This document shows positions 56,761 through 64,000 of a stretch of 64,000 nucleotides of DNA, in pieces. The stretch lies in the NCBI RefSeq assembly GCF_014211915.1, contig NZ_CP060040.1:1488001-1552000 (forward strand). Reading direction: 5' to 3'. How positions within the stretch are numbered: position 1 is the first letter of the stretch; every line of letters begins with the position of its first letter. The position numbers and the translations under genes are program-made. This stretch comes from Burkholderia cenocepacia. GTDB taxonomy: Bacteria; Pseudomonadota; Gammaproteobacteria; Burkholderiales; Burkholderiaceae. The notes beneath the pieces were generated by a model. It saw only the letters and a list, made by a program, of their open reading frames with translations. It ran no database searches and was not told where the DNA came from.

Positions 56761-58665
56761 ATGCCGCAACCCTACGTGCTGCCCGCCACCACGGGTCGCA
56801 CCGACCTGCTCGCGCAGGCGCATGCGCGTTCGACCGCGGTCGGCCTGCGCGCGCACGAACGCCCCGATTTCTCGCCGCTGTCGCGCATCGCGCTGCGCGA
56901 ACTGCTCGACACGAACCACACGCTGTTCTCGCACGCCCGCCCGGTGATGGAGGACCTCCACGCGCAGATCGCCGAAACGCAAAGCCTCGTGCTGCTGACG
57001 GACGCCGACGGCGTGATCCTGCACAGCATCGGCGACGCGGACTTCATCGAGAAAGCCAACCGCGTCGCGCTATGCAACGGCGTGTCGTGGGCCGAGGGCG
57101 CGCGCGGCACCAACGCGATCGGCACCGCGCTCGCGTCGGGCCAGGCCGTGGTCGTGCACGGTGCCGAACATTTCCTGCGCGCGAACCACATCCTCACCTG
57201 CGCGTGCGCGCCGATCGTCGATCCGTTCGGCCGCACGCTCGGCACGCTCGACGTGAGCGGCGACCCGCGCGGCGCCAGCCCGCATACGCTCGCGCTCGTG
57301 CGGATGTCGGCGCAACTGATCGAGAACCACCTGTTCGCGAACCAGTGCGGCGAAGCGCTGCGGCTGCGCTTTCACGCCCACGAGGATTGCGTCGATTCGC
57401 TGTTCGCCGGCCTCGTCGCGTTCGGCCCCGACGGCGGGCTGATCGCCGCGAACCGCAGCGCCCAATTCCAGCTCGGCGCATCGTTCGATGCACTGCAGCA
57501 TCAGGCCAGCGACGCATTGTTCGGCATGCGCTTCGGCCAGCTCGCGCAGCAGGCCGCGCGCGCACCGGGCGCCACGTTCCGCCTCACGCTGTCGACCGGC
57601 GTGCGCGTGCTCGCGCGCTGCGAATTCCCGGAAGCGCAGAAAGCGACCGTCGCCGTCACGCCGCCCGCGCCGGCCTCACGCGTGCGTGCACCGGACCCCG
57701 ACGCGATCACGTTCGCGACGCTCGACACCGGCGACGCGCGCATGGCCGCCGTGCTCGAACGCGTCGCGAAGATCCGCGGGCGCGACCTGCCGCTGCTGAT
57801 TCTCGGCCAGACCGGCACCGGCAAGGAATGGCTCGCCCGCGCGCTGCACCAGGCGTCGCCGCGCGCGGACGGCCCGTTCGTCGCGGTCAACTGCGCGGCG
57901 CTGCCCGATTCGCTGATCGAGGCCGAACTGTTCGGCTATGAAGACGGCGCGTTCACCGGCGCGCGCAAGCGCGGCAGCCCCGGCAAGATTGCGCAGGCCG
58001 ACGGCGGCACGCTGTTTCTCGATGAAATCGGCGACATGCCGCTCGCCCAGCAGGTGCGGCTGATGCGCGTGCTGCAGGAGCGCGCGGTGATGCCGCTCGG
58101 CGGCGCACGCGCGGTGCCGGTCGACGTGCGGGTGGTCTGCGCGACCCACCGCGACCTGCGCGCGATGATCGCGGAGGGCACGTTCCGCGAGGATCTGTTC
58201 TACCGGATCAACGGGCTCGCGGTCACGCTGCCGGCGCTTGCCGCCCGCACCGACCTGCCGGCGCTCGTCGAGCGCATCCTCGCGCGGCTCGCGCGCAGCG
58301 AGCCGATGCCGCGCCGTCTCGCGGCCGACGTGCTCGATGCGTTCGCGCGCCACCGCTGGCCCGGCAACCTGCGGCAAATGACCAACGTGCTGCGCACGGC
58401 CGGCATGCTCGCCGAAGACGAAACCGAAATCACGCTCGCGCATTTGCCCGACGATTTCTGGCTCGACTGCGACGATGCGCCGGCGGCCGACACGCCAGCC
58501 GTATCGCCCGCGTCGCCTGGCAGGCGCGAAGGCACGACGCTGCAAAGCCATCAGGCCGCGATGATCGACGCGGTGCTCGCGCGGCATGGCGGCAACGTAT
58601 CGGCGGCCGCGCGCGAGCTCGGCCTCGCCCGCAATACCGTGTACCGGTATCTGCGGCGGCACTGA
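56761..58665 (+). CDS. Sigma-54-dependent transcriptional activator (AcoR-like)
   Basis: A 634-residue activator. The N-terminal part (about 60-200) is a GAF-type sensor (VLLTDADGVILHSIGDADF, GTNAIGTAL). The AAA+ domain follows with Walker A GQTGTGKE (349-356), the sigma-54 contact loop GAFTGA (396-401) and Walker B GGTLFLDEIGD. A Fis-type helix-turn-helix closes it (MIDAVLARHGGNVSAAARELGLARNTVYRYL). This is the AcoR/acetoin-type layout, which responds to alcohols or acetoin. No matching catabolic operon or -24/-12 promoter was seen nearby, so targets are unknown. The ATG follows AGGAGACAAACC. Confidence 0.9.
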   Translation: MPQPYVLPATTGRTDLLAQAHARSTAVGLRAHERPDFSPLSRIALRELLDTNHTLFSHARPVMEDLHAQIAETQSLVLLTDADGVILHSIGDADFIEKANRVALCNGVSWAEGARGTNAIGTALASGQAVVVHGAEHFLRANHILTCACAPIVDPFGRTLGTLDVSGDPRGASPHTLALVRMSAQLIENHLFANQCGEALRLRFHAHEDCVDSLFAGLVAFGPDGGLIAANRSAQFQLGASFDALQHQASDALFGMRFGQLAQQAARAPGATFRLTLSTGVRVLARCEFPEAQKATVAVTPPAPASRVRAPDPDAITFATLDTGDARMAAVLERVAKIRGRDLPLLILGQTGTGKEWLARALHQASPRADGPFVAVNCAALPDSLIEAELFGYEDGAFTGARKRGSPGKIAQADGGTLFLDEIGDMPLAQQVRLMRVLQERAVMPLGGARAVPVDVRVVCATHRDLRAMIAEGTFREDLFYRINGLAVTLPALAARTDLPALVERILARLARSEPMPRRLAADVLDAFARHRWPGNLRQMTNVLRTAGMLAEDETEITLAHLPDDFWLDCDDAPAADTPAVSPASPGRREGTTLQSHQAAMIDAVLARHGGNVSAAARELGLARNTVYRYLRRH

Positions 58666-58754
58666 CGCCCACGGCGGGTAGCTGGCGGCCGTGGGCCGCC
58701 GGCGGGTTCGGGTATGCTTGGCGCGTTGCCGCCGAACCGCCGCCCGCTTCAGTC

Positions 58755-59057
58755 ATGACCGATCCAGATCACCCGCCCCTCGTGCGCATCGAGCCGCTCG
58801 GCGCGACCTTCGACGCGCCCGATTCGCTCACCCTGCTCGAAGCCGCCGCGTTCGCGCGCGTGTCGCTGCCGCGCTCGTGCCGCAACGGCACGTGCCGAAG
58901 CTGCCTTTGCCGGATCGTCAGCGGCAGCGTACGCTACACGATCGAATGGCCGGGGCTCTCCCGCGAGGAAAAGGCCGACGGCTATACGCTGCCGTGCGTG
59001 GCCGTCGCGACGTCGGACCTCGTGCTCGACGTGCCCGACGCGGTCATGCTCGACTAG
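58755..59057 (+). CDS. Plant-type [2Fe-2S] ferredoxin
   Basis: A 100-residue ferredoxin with the C-x4-C-x2-C...C cluster site at Cys42, Cys47, Cys50 and Cys81 (SCRNGTCRSCLC, then TLPCVAVATSDL). There is one extra cysteine (Cys52). It is cytoplasmic and probably delivers electrons to an oxygenase or desaturase not present here. The gene follows the sigma-54 activator by 89 bases and precedes the SRPBCC gene by 56. Confidence 0.9.
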   Translation: MTDPDHPPLVRIEPLGATFDAPDSLTLLEAAAFARVSLPRSCRNGTCRSCLCRIVSGSVRYTIEWPGLSREEKADGYTLPCVAVATSDLVLDVPDAVMLD

Positions 59058-59113
59058 ACGCGGCGCGCGACCGCGCGTCGTCCTGCAACGCTCGATCCTG
59101 CATGGAGAACGTG

Positions 59114-59608
59114 ATGGTCCAGCCAACCGATCGCATCGAAAAACAGACGCTGCTCGCCGCGTCGCCCGACCGCGTCTGGGCAGCCGTGAGCAATTCCGGC
59201 GAATTCGGCCAGTGGTTCGGCGTGTCGTTCGACGGCCCGTTCGAAGCCGGCCAGTCGCTGTTCGGCCGCATCACCCCCACCCGCGTCGACGACGACGTCG
59301 CCAAGGCGCAGGAGCCCTATGCGGGCACTGTGTTCGAAATCGTCGTCGACCGCATCGAACCCAGGCAACTGTTCTCGTTTCGCTGGCATCCGTTCGCGAT
59401 CGACCCGGAATTCGATTACGCGTCCGAGCCGATGACGCTCGTCACCTTCACGCTCGCGCCGCAGGCCGGCGGCACGCTGCTCACGGTCACCGAAACGGGT
59501 TTCGACCAGTTGATCGAAGCGCGTCGCGCGACGGCGCGCGACATGAACGACCAGGGCTGGGCCGCGCAGATGACGCTGATCGCGAAGTACCTGGCGCAGC
59601 CCGCGTAG
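59114..59608 (+). CDS. SRPBCC-fold (AHSA1-like) protein
   Basis: A 164-residue protein of the START/Bet-v1-like fold used by AHSA1 proteins: TLLAASPDRVWAAVSNSGEFGQWFGVSFDGPFEAG at the start, LFSFRWHPFA and EPMTLVTFTLAPQAGGTLLTVTETGFDQL later. Such proteins bind hydrophobic ligands or act as co-chaperones; the role here is unknown. The ATG at 59114 has GGAG 7 bases upstream, which itself lies inside a possible start four codons earlier. Confidence 0.85.
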   Translation: MVQPTDRIEKQTLLAASPDRVWAAVSNSGEFGQWFGVSFDGPFEAGQSLFGRITPTRVDDDVAKAQEPYAGTVFEIVVDRIEPRQLFSFRWHPFAIDPEFDYASEPMTLVTFTLAPQAGGTLLTVTETGFDQLIEARRATARDMNDQGWAAQMTLIAKYLAQPA

Positions 59609-59700
59609 CGCGCCGCGATGCCGCACGTCGGTGCCGGCCGGCGAACCGGCGTGCGTGGCATAATCGGCCGCATCATCGTCCACCCGCCGCCGCGCATCGC

Positions 59701-60078
59701 ATGCTGAGTCGTCGCCTCCGGAAGATCGGCAGTCTGATCGGGATGCTCGCCATCCTGATGACGGCGCTCGTGCCGACGATCTCGCAGGCGCTGACCACGC
59801 AAGGGCGCGTCGACGCGCTGCTGGCCGGCTACTGTTCGTCCGCGCCGGCCGCCGGCACGCCGTCCGCCGATGCGGCGACGAAAAGCCTGCAGGCTCATCT
59901 CCACGCATGCGGCTACTGCAGCCTGCTTGCCCATACCCCCGCGCTGCCCGCCCCCGAACTGACGTTCGCGGCCCGCGTGCACGCGATCGAGCATCGCGCG
60001 GCCACCCGCTTCGAAAGCCTGCGCCGCACGCAGCCGCTCACGGCCGCACAACCGCGCGCCCCGCCGTTCACGTCCTGA
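59701..60078 (+). CDS. DUF2946-family exported protein (copper-cluster associated)
   Basis: A 125-residue protein with a signal or anchor segment (about 10-30, IGSLIGMLAILMTALVPTIS) and the DUF2946 core with CGYCSLLAHTP, whose cysteines and histidine could bind metal. DUF2946 genes often stand beside copper-resistance genes, and copC and a PCuAC gene follow here. The gap to copC is 290 bases with nothing recognisable. There is no clear ribosome binding site. Confidence 0.75.
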   Translation: MLSRRLRKIGSLIGMLAILMTALVPTISQALTTQGRVDALLAGYCSSAPAAGTPSADAATKSLQAHLHACGYCSLLAHTPALPAPELTFAARVHAIEHRAATRFESLRRTQPLTAAQPRAPPFTS

Positions 60079-60368
60079 TCCGTCGTCATTACGCGTGATG
60101 CCGTCGTGCATCACGTCGCCCGCGCACGCCGCCCGCGTGCGCGACGTGTCACGTTTCGAAGGACGATCATGTCGCACCCTGTCGCGTACGGCGTCGTGCC
60201 GCGCGCGTGGTTGGCCGTCTCCGGTTCGGATCGCCGCGCCGGCATTCGCCCGCATGCGAATGTCCGGTGTCGCACGTCCGCGCCGACGGCGCGCCGCATC
60301 GATGCCGCTCGCGCGGCCGTCCGTCGAAGCCGTTTTTTTCATCCGATTCGTCACTCGCTCATCCAGCC

Positions 60369-60734
60369 ATGAAAACCGCTACTTTCATTCGCGGCGCACT
60401 CGCCGCACTCGGCTTCGTCGTCATCCACGCCGCGCATGCGCACGCGCTCCCGAAAACGCAGGACCCGGCCCCCGACGCCACGCTGTCGAGCGCGCCGCCC
60501 GCGGTCACGATCGAGTTCGGCGAAGCGCTCGAGCCCGCGTTCAGCTCGATCGCCGTGACCGACAGCCACGGGCAGTCGGTCGTCGACGGGAAGTCGGCCG
60601 TCGATGCCGGCAACCGGAAGCGGATGCACGTCGCACTGGCGAGCCTGAAGCCCGGCACCTACACGGTCGCATGGATCGCGGTGGCCAGCGACGGCCATCG
60701 CACGCACGGCCGCTACGCATTCACGCTGAAGTAA
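60369..60734 (+). CDS. copC: CopC-domain periplasmic copper-binding protein
   Basis: A 121-residue CopC protein. The signal peptide ends in AHA, leaving His as the mature N-terminus (HALPKTQDPAPDATL), the arrangement that provides an N-terminal copper brace. Family motifs VTIEFGEALEPAFSSIAVTD, LKPGTYTVAWIAVASDGHRTHGRYAFTL are clear. It binds copper in the periplasm and usually hands it to a CopD membrane protein, but no copD follows. The PCuAC gene starts 61 bases downstream. Confidence 0.88.
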   Translation: MKTATFIRGALAALGFVVIHAAHAHALPKTQDPAPDATLSSAPPAVTIEFGEALEPAFSSIAVTDSHGQSVVDGKSAVDAGNRKRMHVALASLKPGTYTVAWIAVASDGHRTHGRYAFTLK

Positions 60735-60795
60735 CGCATGTCACGCACGCGATGCGCATCGATGCCCGCGGCATCGCACCCAATCAGGAGAACGC

Positions 60796-61248
60796 ATGAT
60801 GAAACGCTCGATTCCGACCGGCCTGCTCGTGACGCTGGCGCTGGCGCTGCACGCCACCGCCACCTTCGCCGCGTCGACCATCCAGGCCGACGCATGCTGG
60901 ATTCGCACGATGCCGGCGACGGTGCCGTCGTCCGGCTACTTCACGCTGAAGAACCACGGCGACGCGCCCGCGACGCTGACCGGTATCGACACGCCCGCCT
61001 ACGGGATGGCGATGGTGCATGAAACGCAGACGAGCGGCAGCACCGCGAAGATGGTGCACGTCGACTCGGTCGTCGTGCCGGCGCACGGCTCGGTGACGTT
61101 CAAGCCGAAAAGCTATCACGTGATGCTGGAGGAGCCGCGCCAGGCCGTCGCGCCCGGCGCGAAGGTGCCGTTCCGGCTGCACTTCGCGGACGGCTCGACC
61201 GTGTCCGTGACCTGCGACGCGAAGGCGCCGACCTACGCCGGCCAGTAA
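60796..61248 (+). CDS. PCuAC-family periplasmic copper chaperone
   Basis: A 150-residue protein with a signal peptide (cleavage near AFA-A) and a PCuAC domain. The copper site fits H-x10-M-x21-H-x-M, seen from GMAMVHETQTSG through KMVHVDSV to YHVMLEEP. PCuAC proteins carry Cu(I) to the CuA centre of cytochrome oxidase or guard against free copper. The start at 60796 follows AGGAGAACGC; the next codon is also ATG. It is the third gene of the copper group. Confidence 0.9.
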   Translation: MMKRSIPTGLLVTLALALHATATFAASTIQADACWIRTMPATVPSSGYFTLKNHGDAPATLTGIDTPAYGMAMVHETQTSGSTAKMVHVDSVVVPAHGSVTFKPKSYHVMLEEPRQAVAPGAKVPFRLHFADGSTVSVTCDAKAPTYAGQ

Positions 61249-61277
61249 CGCCGCTCGCCTCACGAAAGGAGACGCAC

Positions 61278-61451
61278 ATGAAAGACCGCCTGCCGCTGGC
61301 CGACCTGATCGTTCGCTACCGGACGCCGCTGAATGTCGCGGTGCTGATCGTCTGCGGGTTATGGGCCGCCTGGATCGCGTGGATGACGCGGCCTGCCGCC
61401 ATCGATACGCCGCCGTCGATTCCCGCGTACTGCATGCGCGACGCACGCTGA
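61278..61451 (+). CDS. 57-residue single-span membrane protein in the copper group
   Basis: A short gene with an excellent AAAGGAG ribosome binding site 6 bases before its ATG, 29 bases after the PCuAC stop. One hydrophobic helix (about residues 18-35, LNVAVLIVCGLWAAWIAW) is flanked by a basic start and a Pro-rich tail with one Cys and one Met. I do not recognise a family. Spacing and ribosome site make it a real operon member; a copper-related role is inferred only from position. Confidence 0.7.
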   Translation: MKDRLPLADLIVRYRTPLNVAVLIVCGLWAAWIAWMTRPAAIDTPPSIPAYCMRDAR

Positions 61452-61544
61452 CGCGAAGGCACGGTTCCGGCGGCGGCCCGCGCCCTTATTGGCGTGGCAT
61501 CATCGCTTCATCCCGACCGCTGGAACCGCCCTCCGGAGCGCCGC

Positions 61545-62174
61545 ATGTCCGTTCAGACCTGGATGCTGTTTGCCGCAGCCTATCTCGCCACGACGCTGTC
61601 GCCGGGGCCCAACGTGCTGCTCGTGATCCGCAACACGGTGCGCTACGGCGCGCACGGCACCGCCGCGACGATCGCCGGCAACCTCGTCGCGCAGGGCATG
61701 GTCGTGCTGCTGGTCGCACTCGGCGTCGGCGCGGTGCTGGCCGCGATGCCGCCGCTGTTCGTCGCGATGAAGGTGATCGGCGCCGCGTATCTGATCTTTC
61801 TGGGTGTGCGGCAGTTGCGCGGCGAGCGCAAGGCCGCCGCATCGAGCGGCGCCGCGGAGATCGCCGTGCCCGATCGACGGAAGCTGTTTCGCGAAGCGCT
61901 GTTCGTGTCGGGCAGCAATCCGAAGACGATGATCTTCCTGTCCGCGTTCATGCCGCAGTTCATCGTGCACGACCGTCCGCTCGCGCTGCAGTTCGTCGTG
62001 ATGTACGCGACGATCGCCTGCACGGTCGTGGTCGTTCACAGCGTCTATTCGGCCGGCATGCGCCGCCTGCATCGCGGCTTCGACATGAGCCGCGCGGTGC
62101 GCGCGCTCAAGCGTGCGAGCGGGCTGCTGTTCGTCGGGCTCGGCATCAAGCTGCTGACCGCGCGGCAGGCATGA
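61545..62174 (+). CDS. LysE/RhtB-family amino-acid exporter
   Basis: A 209-residue inner-membrane protein with about six helices. The LysE/RhtB signature is present: AAYLATTLSPGPNVLLVIRNTVRYG near the start, IGAAYLIFLGVRQLRG in the middle, and FREALFVSGSNPKTMIFLSAFMPQFI. These proteins export amino acids such as homoserine or lysine to avoid internal accumulation; the substrate is unknown. The ATG at 61545 follows GGAG. It is convergent with the LRR-kinase gene, 15 bases apart. Confidence 0.87.
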   Translation: MSVQTWMLFAAAYLATTLSPGPNVLLVIRNTVRYGAHGTAATIAGNLVAQGMVVLLVALGVGAVLAAMPPLFVAMKVIGAAYLIFLGVRQLRGERKAAASSGAAEIAVPDRRKLFREALFVSGSNPKTMIFLSAFMPQFIVHDRPLALQFVVMYATIACTVVVVHSVYSAGMRRLHRGFDMSRAVRALKRASGLLFVGLGIKLLTARQA

Positions 62175-62189
62175 GCCGGCGGCCACCCG

Positions 62190-63503
62190 TCAGCGCATGC
62201 GCGCGGCCAGCGCGGCCGTGATCTCGTCGAACGACGGCCGCGCATCGACGTCCTCGTTCACGCAGGCCGCCGCCAACGCATCGAGCGCGCCGGCGTGCGG
62301 TTCGCAGCGCTCGAGCAATTCGCCGAGCAGACAGCCGAACGCGCGTACTTCGAGCCGTTCGAACCTTGCGCCGCGCGTGCGCTCGTTCGCGTCGTACAGC
62401 GACGCCGCGCCGAAATCCCCGAGCAGCGCGCCGCCTGCGCCGTCGTGCAGGATGTTGTGCGCATACAGGTCGCCATGCATGATGCCGCGCGCGTGCAGAT
62501 GGCCGGCGACCGACGCGATGCCGTGCGCGATCCGCAGCGCTTGCGCCGGCTCGAATCTCGCATCGGCGGCATAGACGTCGCGCGTGCAGGACGCGAAGCT
62601 CGGCGGCCCGGCGAGGTTCGTCAGCGCGGGATCGACCAGTTCCATCACCAGGCCGTGCGTGCCGTCCGGATGCCCGCGCAGCTTGCCGATCACCGGGATC
62701 AGGTTCGGATGACCGCCGGCATGCAGGCACGCGGCCATTTCGCAATCGGGCAGGCCGTCGCTCGTCACCGCACCCTTGAACAGCTTGACCGCGACCGTGC
62801 GCGGCGGATGGCCGTCCGCGCGCCACTGCGCTCGGTAAATGACACCCGACGCGCCCTCGCCCAGTTTCTGTTCGCATGACAGCGCGGCCCAGTCGATCTC
62901 CGCGACGTCCGGCCCGGCGGACGCCGCGGCCTCCGGCACCGCGCCGAACGGGTTGCCGGCCACGGCGAGCCACGCAAGGCGCGGCAGGCGCGGCAGCCAG
63001 CCGGGCAACGCGTCCAGCCGGTTCGCCGACAGGCGCACCAGCTCCAGCGCACGGCAGGCGGCCATTTCCGCGGGCAGCGCGCGCAGCCGGTTGCCGGCCA
63101 GCATGAGCTTCTGCAACCGAGAACAATCGCCGATGTCGGCCGGCAGTTCCTCGATTGCGTTGTCGGTCAGGATCAGCCAGCGCAGCGCACGCGGCAGCGC
63201 GCCGCGCGGCACGGTGTGAATCGAGTTCGCCTTGAAGCCGATCATGTCGAGTTGATCGCACGCGCCGAGCACGTCGGGAAAAGCGGTGAAGCGATTGCCC
63301 GACGCGAACAGGATGCGCAGGCGATGCAGCCGCGGCAGGTCGTCGGGCAGCGCGGACAACGCATTGCCGGTGAGGTCGAGCACTTCGAGCGTGTCGGCCA
63401 GATCGAAGATCTCGCGCGGAAATTCGGTCAATCCGCACGCGAGCTTGAGTTGCCGCGCGCCCGACAGTTGTCCGGCCTGCAGTTGTTCGAGGGTGTGGGT
63501 CAC
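62190..63503 (-). CDS. Leucine-rich-repeat protein fused to a protein-kinase domain
   Basis: A 437-residue fusion. Residues ~37-190 hold about seven leucine-rich repeats (for example LEVLDLTGNALSALPDDLPRL and LQKLMLAGNRLRALPAEM). Residues ~207-437 form a eukaryote-like kinase: Gly loop LGEGASGVIY, Lys240 in VAVKLF, catalytic loop HGDLYAHN (343-350), and DFG (363-365). The loop has HGD in place of HRD, as in many bacterial and atypical kinases, so activity is likely but not certain. It probably has both ligand/protein binding and phosphotransfer. The start is a GTG at 63503 without a good ribosome binding site, so it may begin elsewhere. Confidence 0.85.
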   Translation of the reverse strand: MTHTLEQLQAGQLSGARQLKLACGLTEFPREIFDLADTLEVLDLTGNALSALPDDLPRLHRLRILFASGNRFTAFPDVLGACDQLDMIGFKANSIHTVPRGALPRALRWLILTDNAIEELPADIGDCSRLQKLMLAGNRLRALPAEMAACRALELVRLSANRLDALPGWLPRLPRLAWLAVAGNPFGAVPEAAASAGPDVAEIDWAALSCEQKLGEGASGVIYRAQWRADGHPPRTVAVKLFKGAVTSDGLPDCEMAACLHAGGHPNLIPVIGKLRGHPDGTHGLVMELVDPALTNLAGPPSFASCTRDVYAADARFEPAQALRIAHGIASVAGHLHARGIMHGDLYAHNILHDGAGGALLGDFGAASLYDANERTRGARFERLEVRAFGCLLGELLERCEPHAGALDALAAACVNEDVDARPSFDEITAALAARMR

Positions 63504-63603
63504 GGGGAGAAAAACGGGTGGCGGTTGCGGGGACCCGTCGGGTCGATCGAACGAATTCTACCGGGATCGATCGCGTGCCCCTACATGAGCTTGTCATACC
63601 CCC

Positions 63604-63632
63604 TTCACAAATGCGGAATGTGACGTTAGAAT
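63604..63632 (+). promoter_or_regulatory. Sigma-70 promoter of tRNA-Leu
   Basis: A -35 TTCACA (63604-63609) and a -10 TAGAAT (63627-63632) are separated by exactly 17 bases. Transcription would start about 8 bases before the tRNA at 63648. Confidence 0.8.
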
Positions 63633-63647
63633 TGCGCCCCTTGCAGT

Positions 63648-63732
63648 GCCGACGTGGTGAAATTGGTAGACACGCTATCTTGAGGGGGTAGTGGCGAAAG
63701 CTGTGCGAGTTCGAGTCTCGCCGTCGGCACCA
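63648..63732 (+). tRNA. tRNA-Leu (anticodon GAG)
   Basis: An 85-base tRNA with acceptor stem GCCGACG/CGTCGGC, anticodon stem CTATC/GGTAG and anticodon GAG at 63682-63684. A long variable arm typical of Leu tRNAs follows (TGGCGAAAGCTGTGCGA), then the T-loop GTTCGAGTC. The 3' CCA is encoded (63730-63732). It reads CUC and CUU codons. Confidence 0.95.
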
Positions 63733-63764
63733 GATGCGTTTTCCTCGCATTCCAGCATTTCCGA

Positions 63765-63798
63765 AACCCGCGACAGCAGATGGCTTCGCGGGTTTTTT
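63765..63798 (+). terminator. Intrinsic terminator of tRNA-Leu
   Basis: A perfect 9-base stem AACCCGCGA / TCGCGGGTT (63765-63773 and 63786-63794) is followed by T6. It ends the tRNA transcript and also faces the oncoming LysR gene. Confidence 0.88.
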
Positions 63799-63806
63799 GT
63801 TTTCAG

Positions 63807-64000
63807 CTACGCCAACAACAGAAAATTCCGCACCACCGCGGACGGCTCGTCGCAGCGCGACGCGATGGCCAGCCTCGCGCGAAACCGGTTACCCGCGAAC
63901 GGCCGGTACACGACGCCGGGCACCTGCACCTGCGTAATCGCCTTCGGCACGACCGACACGCCGAGCCCGGCCGCCACCAGCGTCACCGCGGACGCCATCT
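63807..64000 (-). CDS. LysR-family regulator, C-terminal fragment cut by window edge
   Basis: The last ~63 residues of a LysR effector domain: VTLVAAGLGVSVVPKAITQVQVPGVVYRPFAG, the typical final strand-helix pair with the G-x-G-V-x-x-x-P motif. The 5' part is beyond 64000, so no target or start can be given. Its stop lies 9 bases from the tRNA terminator. Confidence 0.8.
   Translation of the reverse strand, partial: MASAVTLVAAGLGVSVVPKAITQVQVPGVVYRPFAGNRFRARLAIASRCDEPSAVVRNFLLLA

Noticed and set aside
58700..58745. Sigma-54 promoter before the ferredoxin gene
   Set aside because: TTGGCGCGTTGC looks suggestive, but the spacing between the GG and GC elements is too short.

Overview
The window looks like high-GC Burkholderia cepacia complex DNA. 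The evidence is a class A beta-lactamase gene divergent from a LysR-type regulator (the penB/penR arrangement), several small Burkholderiales-type proteins (DUF1488, DUF2964, DUF2917, DUF2946), and strong GC bias at third codon positions. I recall the pen locus and a neighbouring giant autotransporter lying on chromosome 2 of this group. The genus assignment is inference, since no marker gene such as 16S rRNA is present.

Layout. 1-1.3 kb: the 5' end of the beta-lactamase gene and its regulator, with an operator/promoter between them. 1.28-1.68 kb: three copies of an inverted-repeat element carrying DnaA-box-like nonamers. 1.75-4.3 kb: a small hypothetical protein and an amylo-alpha-1,6-glucosidase. 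4.5-12.5 kb: a giant type Va autotransporter with near-identical internal repeats, split into three frames by two 1-base contractions of C6 tracts to C5. 13.1-17.7 kb: a DUF218 protein, an MreB paralogue and a divergent type Vd patatin autotransporter. 17.8-19.7 kb: a two-component system. 19.9-22.9 kb: glutaminase, an AT-rich cytochrome c, a cupin and an isochorismatase-fold protein; a degraded second copy of the glutaminase 3' end lies downstream of the first two inserts. 22.9-27.6 kb: a T2 ribonuclease, an exported protein, a membrane/papain-like fusion, an XRE regulator and an HD phosphohydrolase.

28-35.3 kb is an efflux block: a complete MacA-MacB-outer-membrane-factor operon, then an MFS DHA2 exporter with a divergent LysR regulator. 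35.3-44 kb is a valine/isobutyryl-CoA catabolic cluster on the minus strand: acyl-CoA dehydrogenase, acyl-CoA ligase, mmsA, mmsB, enoyl-CoA hydratase and 3-hydroxyisobutyryl-CoA hydrolase, with a divergent AraC regulator. 44.2-46.5 kb is an NfeD/slipin membrane-protease pair, followed by a Tat-type HAD phosphatase resembling phosphorylcholine phosphatase.

48.3-52 kb is a poorly understood three-gene operon: an M24-fold protein, a fused alpha/beta-hydrolase-SDR, and a predicted metal-dependent hydrolase of the PF10118 type. 52-56.5 kb has small hypotheticals, a possible small RNA with its own terminator, and a purine permease. 56.8-61.5 kb has an AcoR-like sigma-54 activator, a ferredoxin, an SRPBCC protein and a copper-handling group (DUF2946, CopC, PCuAC chaperone and a 57-residue membrane protein). 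The window ends with a LysE exporter, a leucine-rich-repeat protein kinase fusion, tRNA-Leu(GAG) with a clear promoter and terminator, and the end of a LysR gene. No rRNA, CRISPR array, insertion sequence or integrase was seen.
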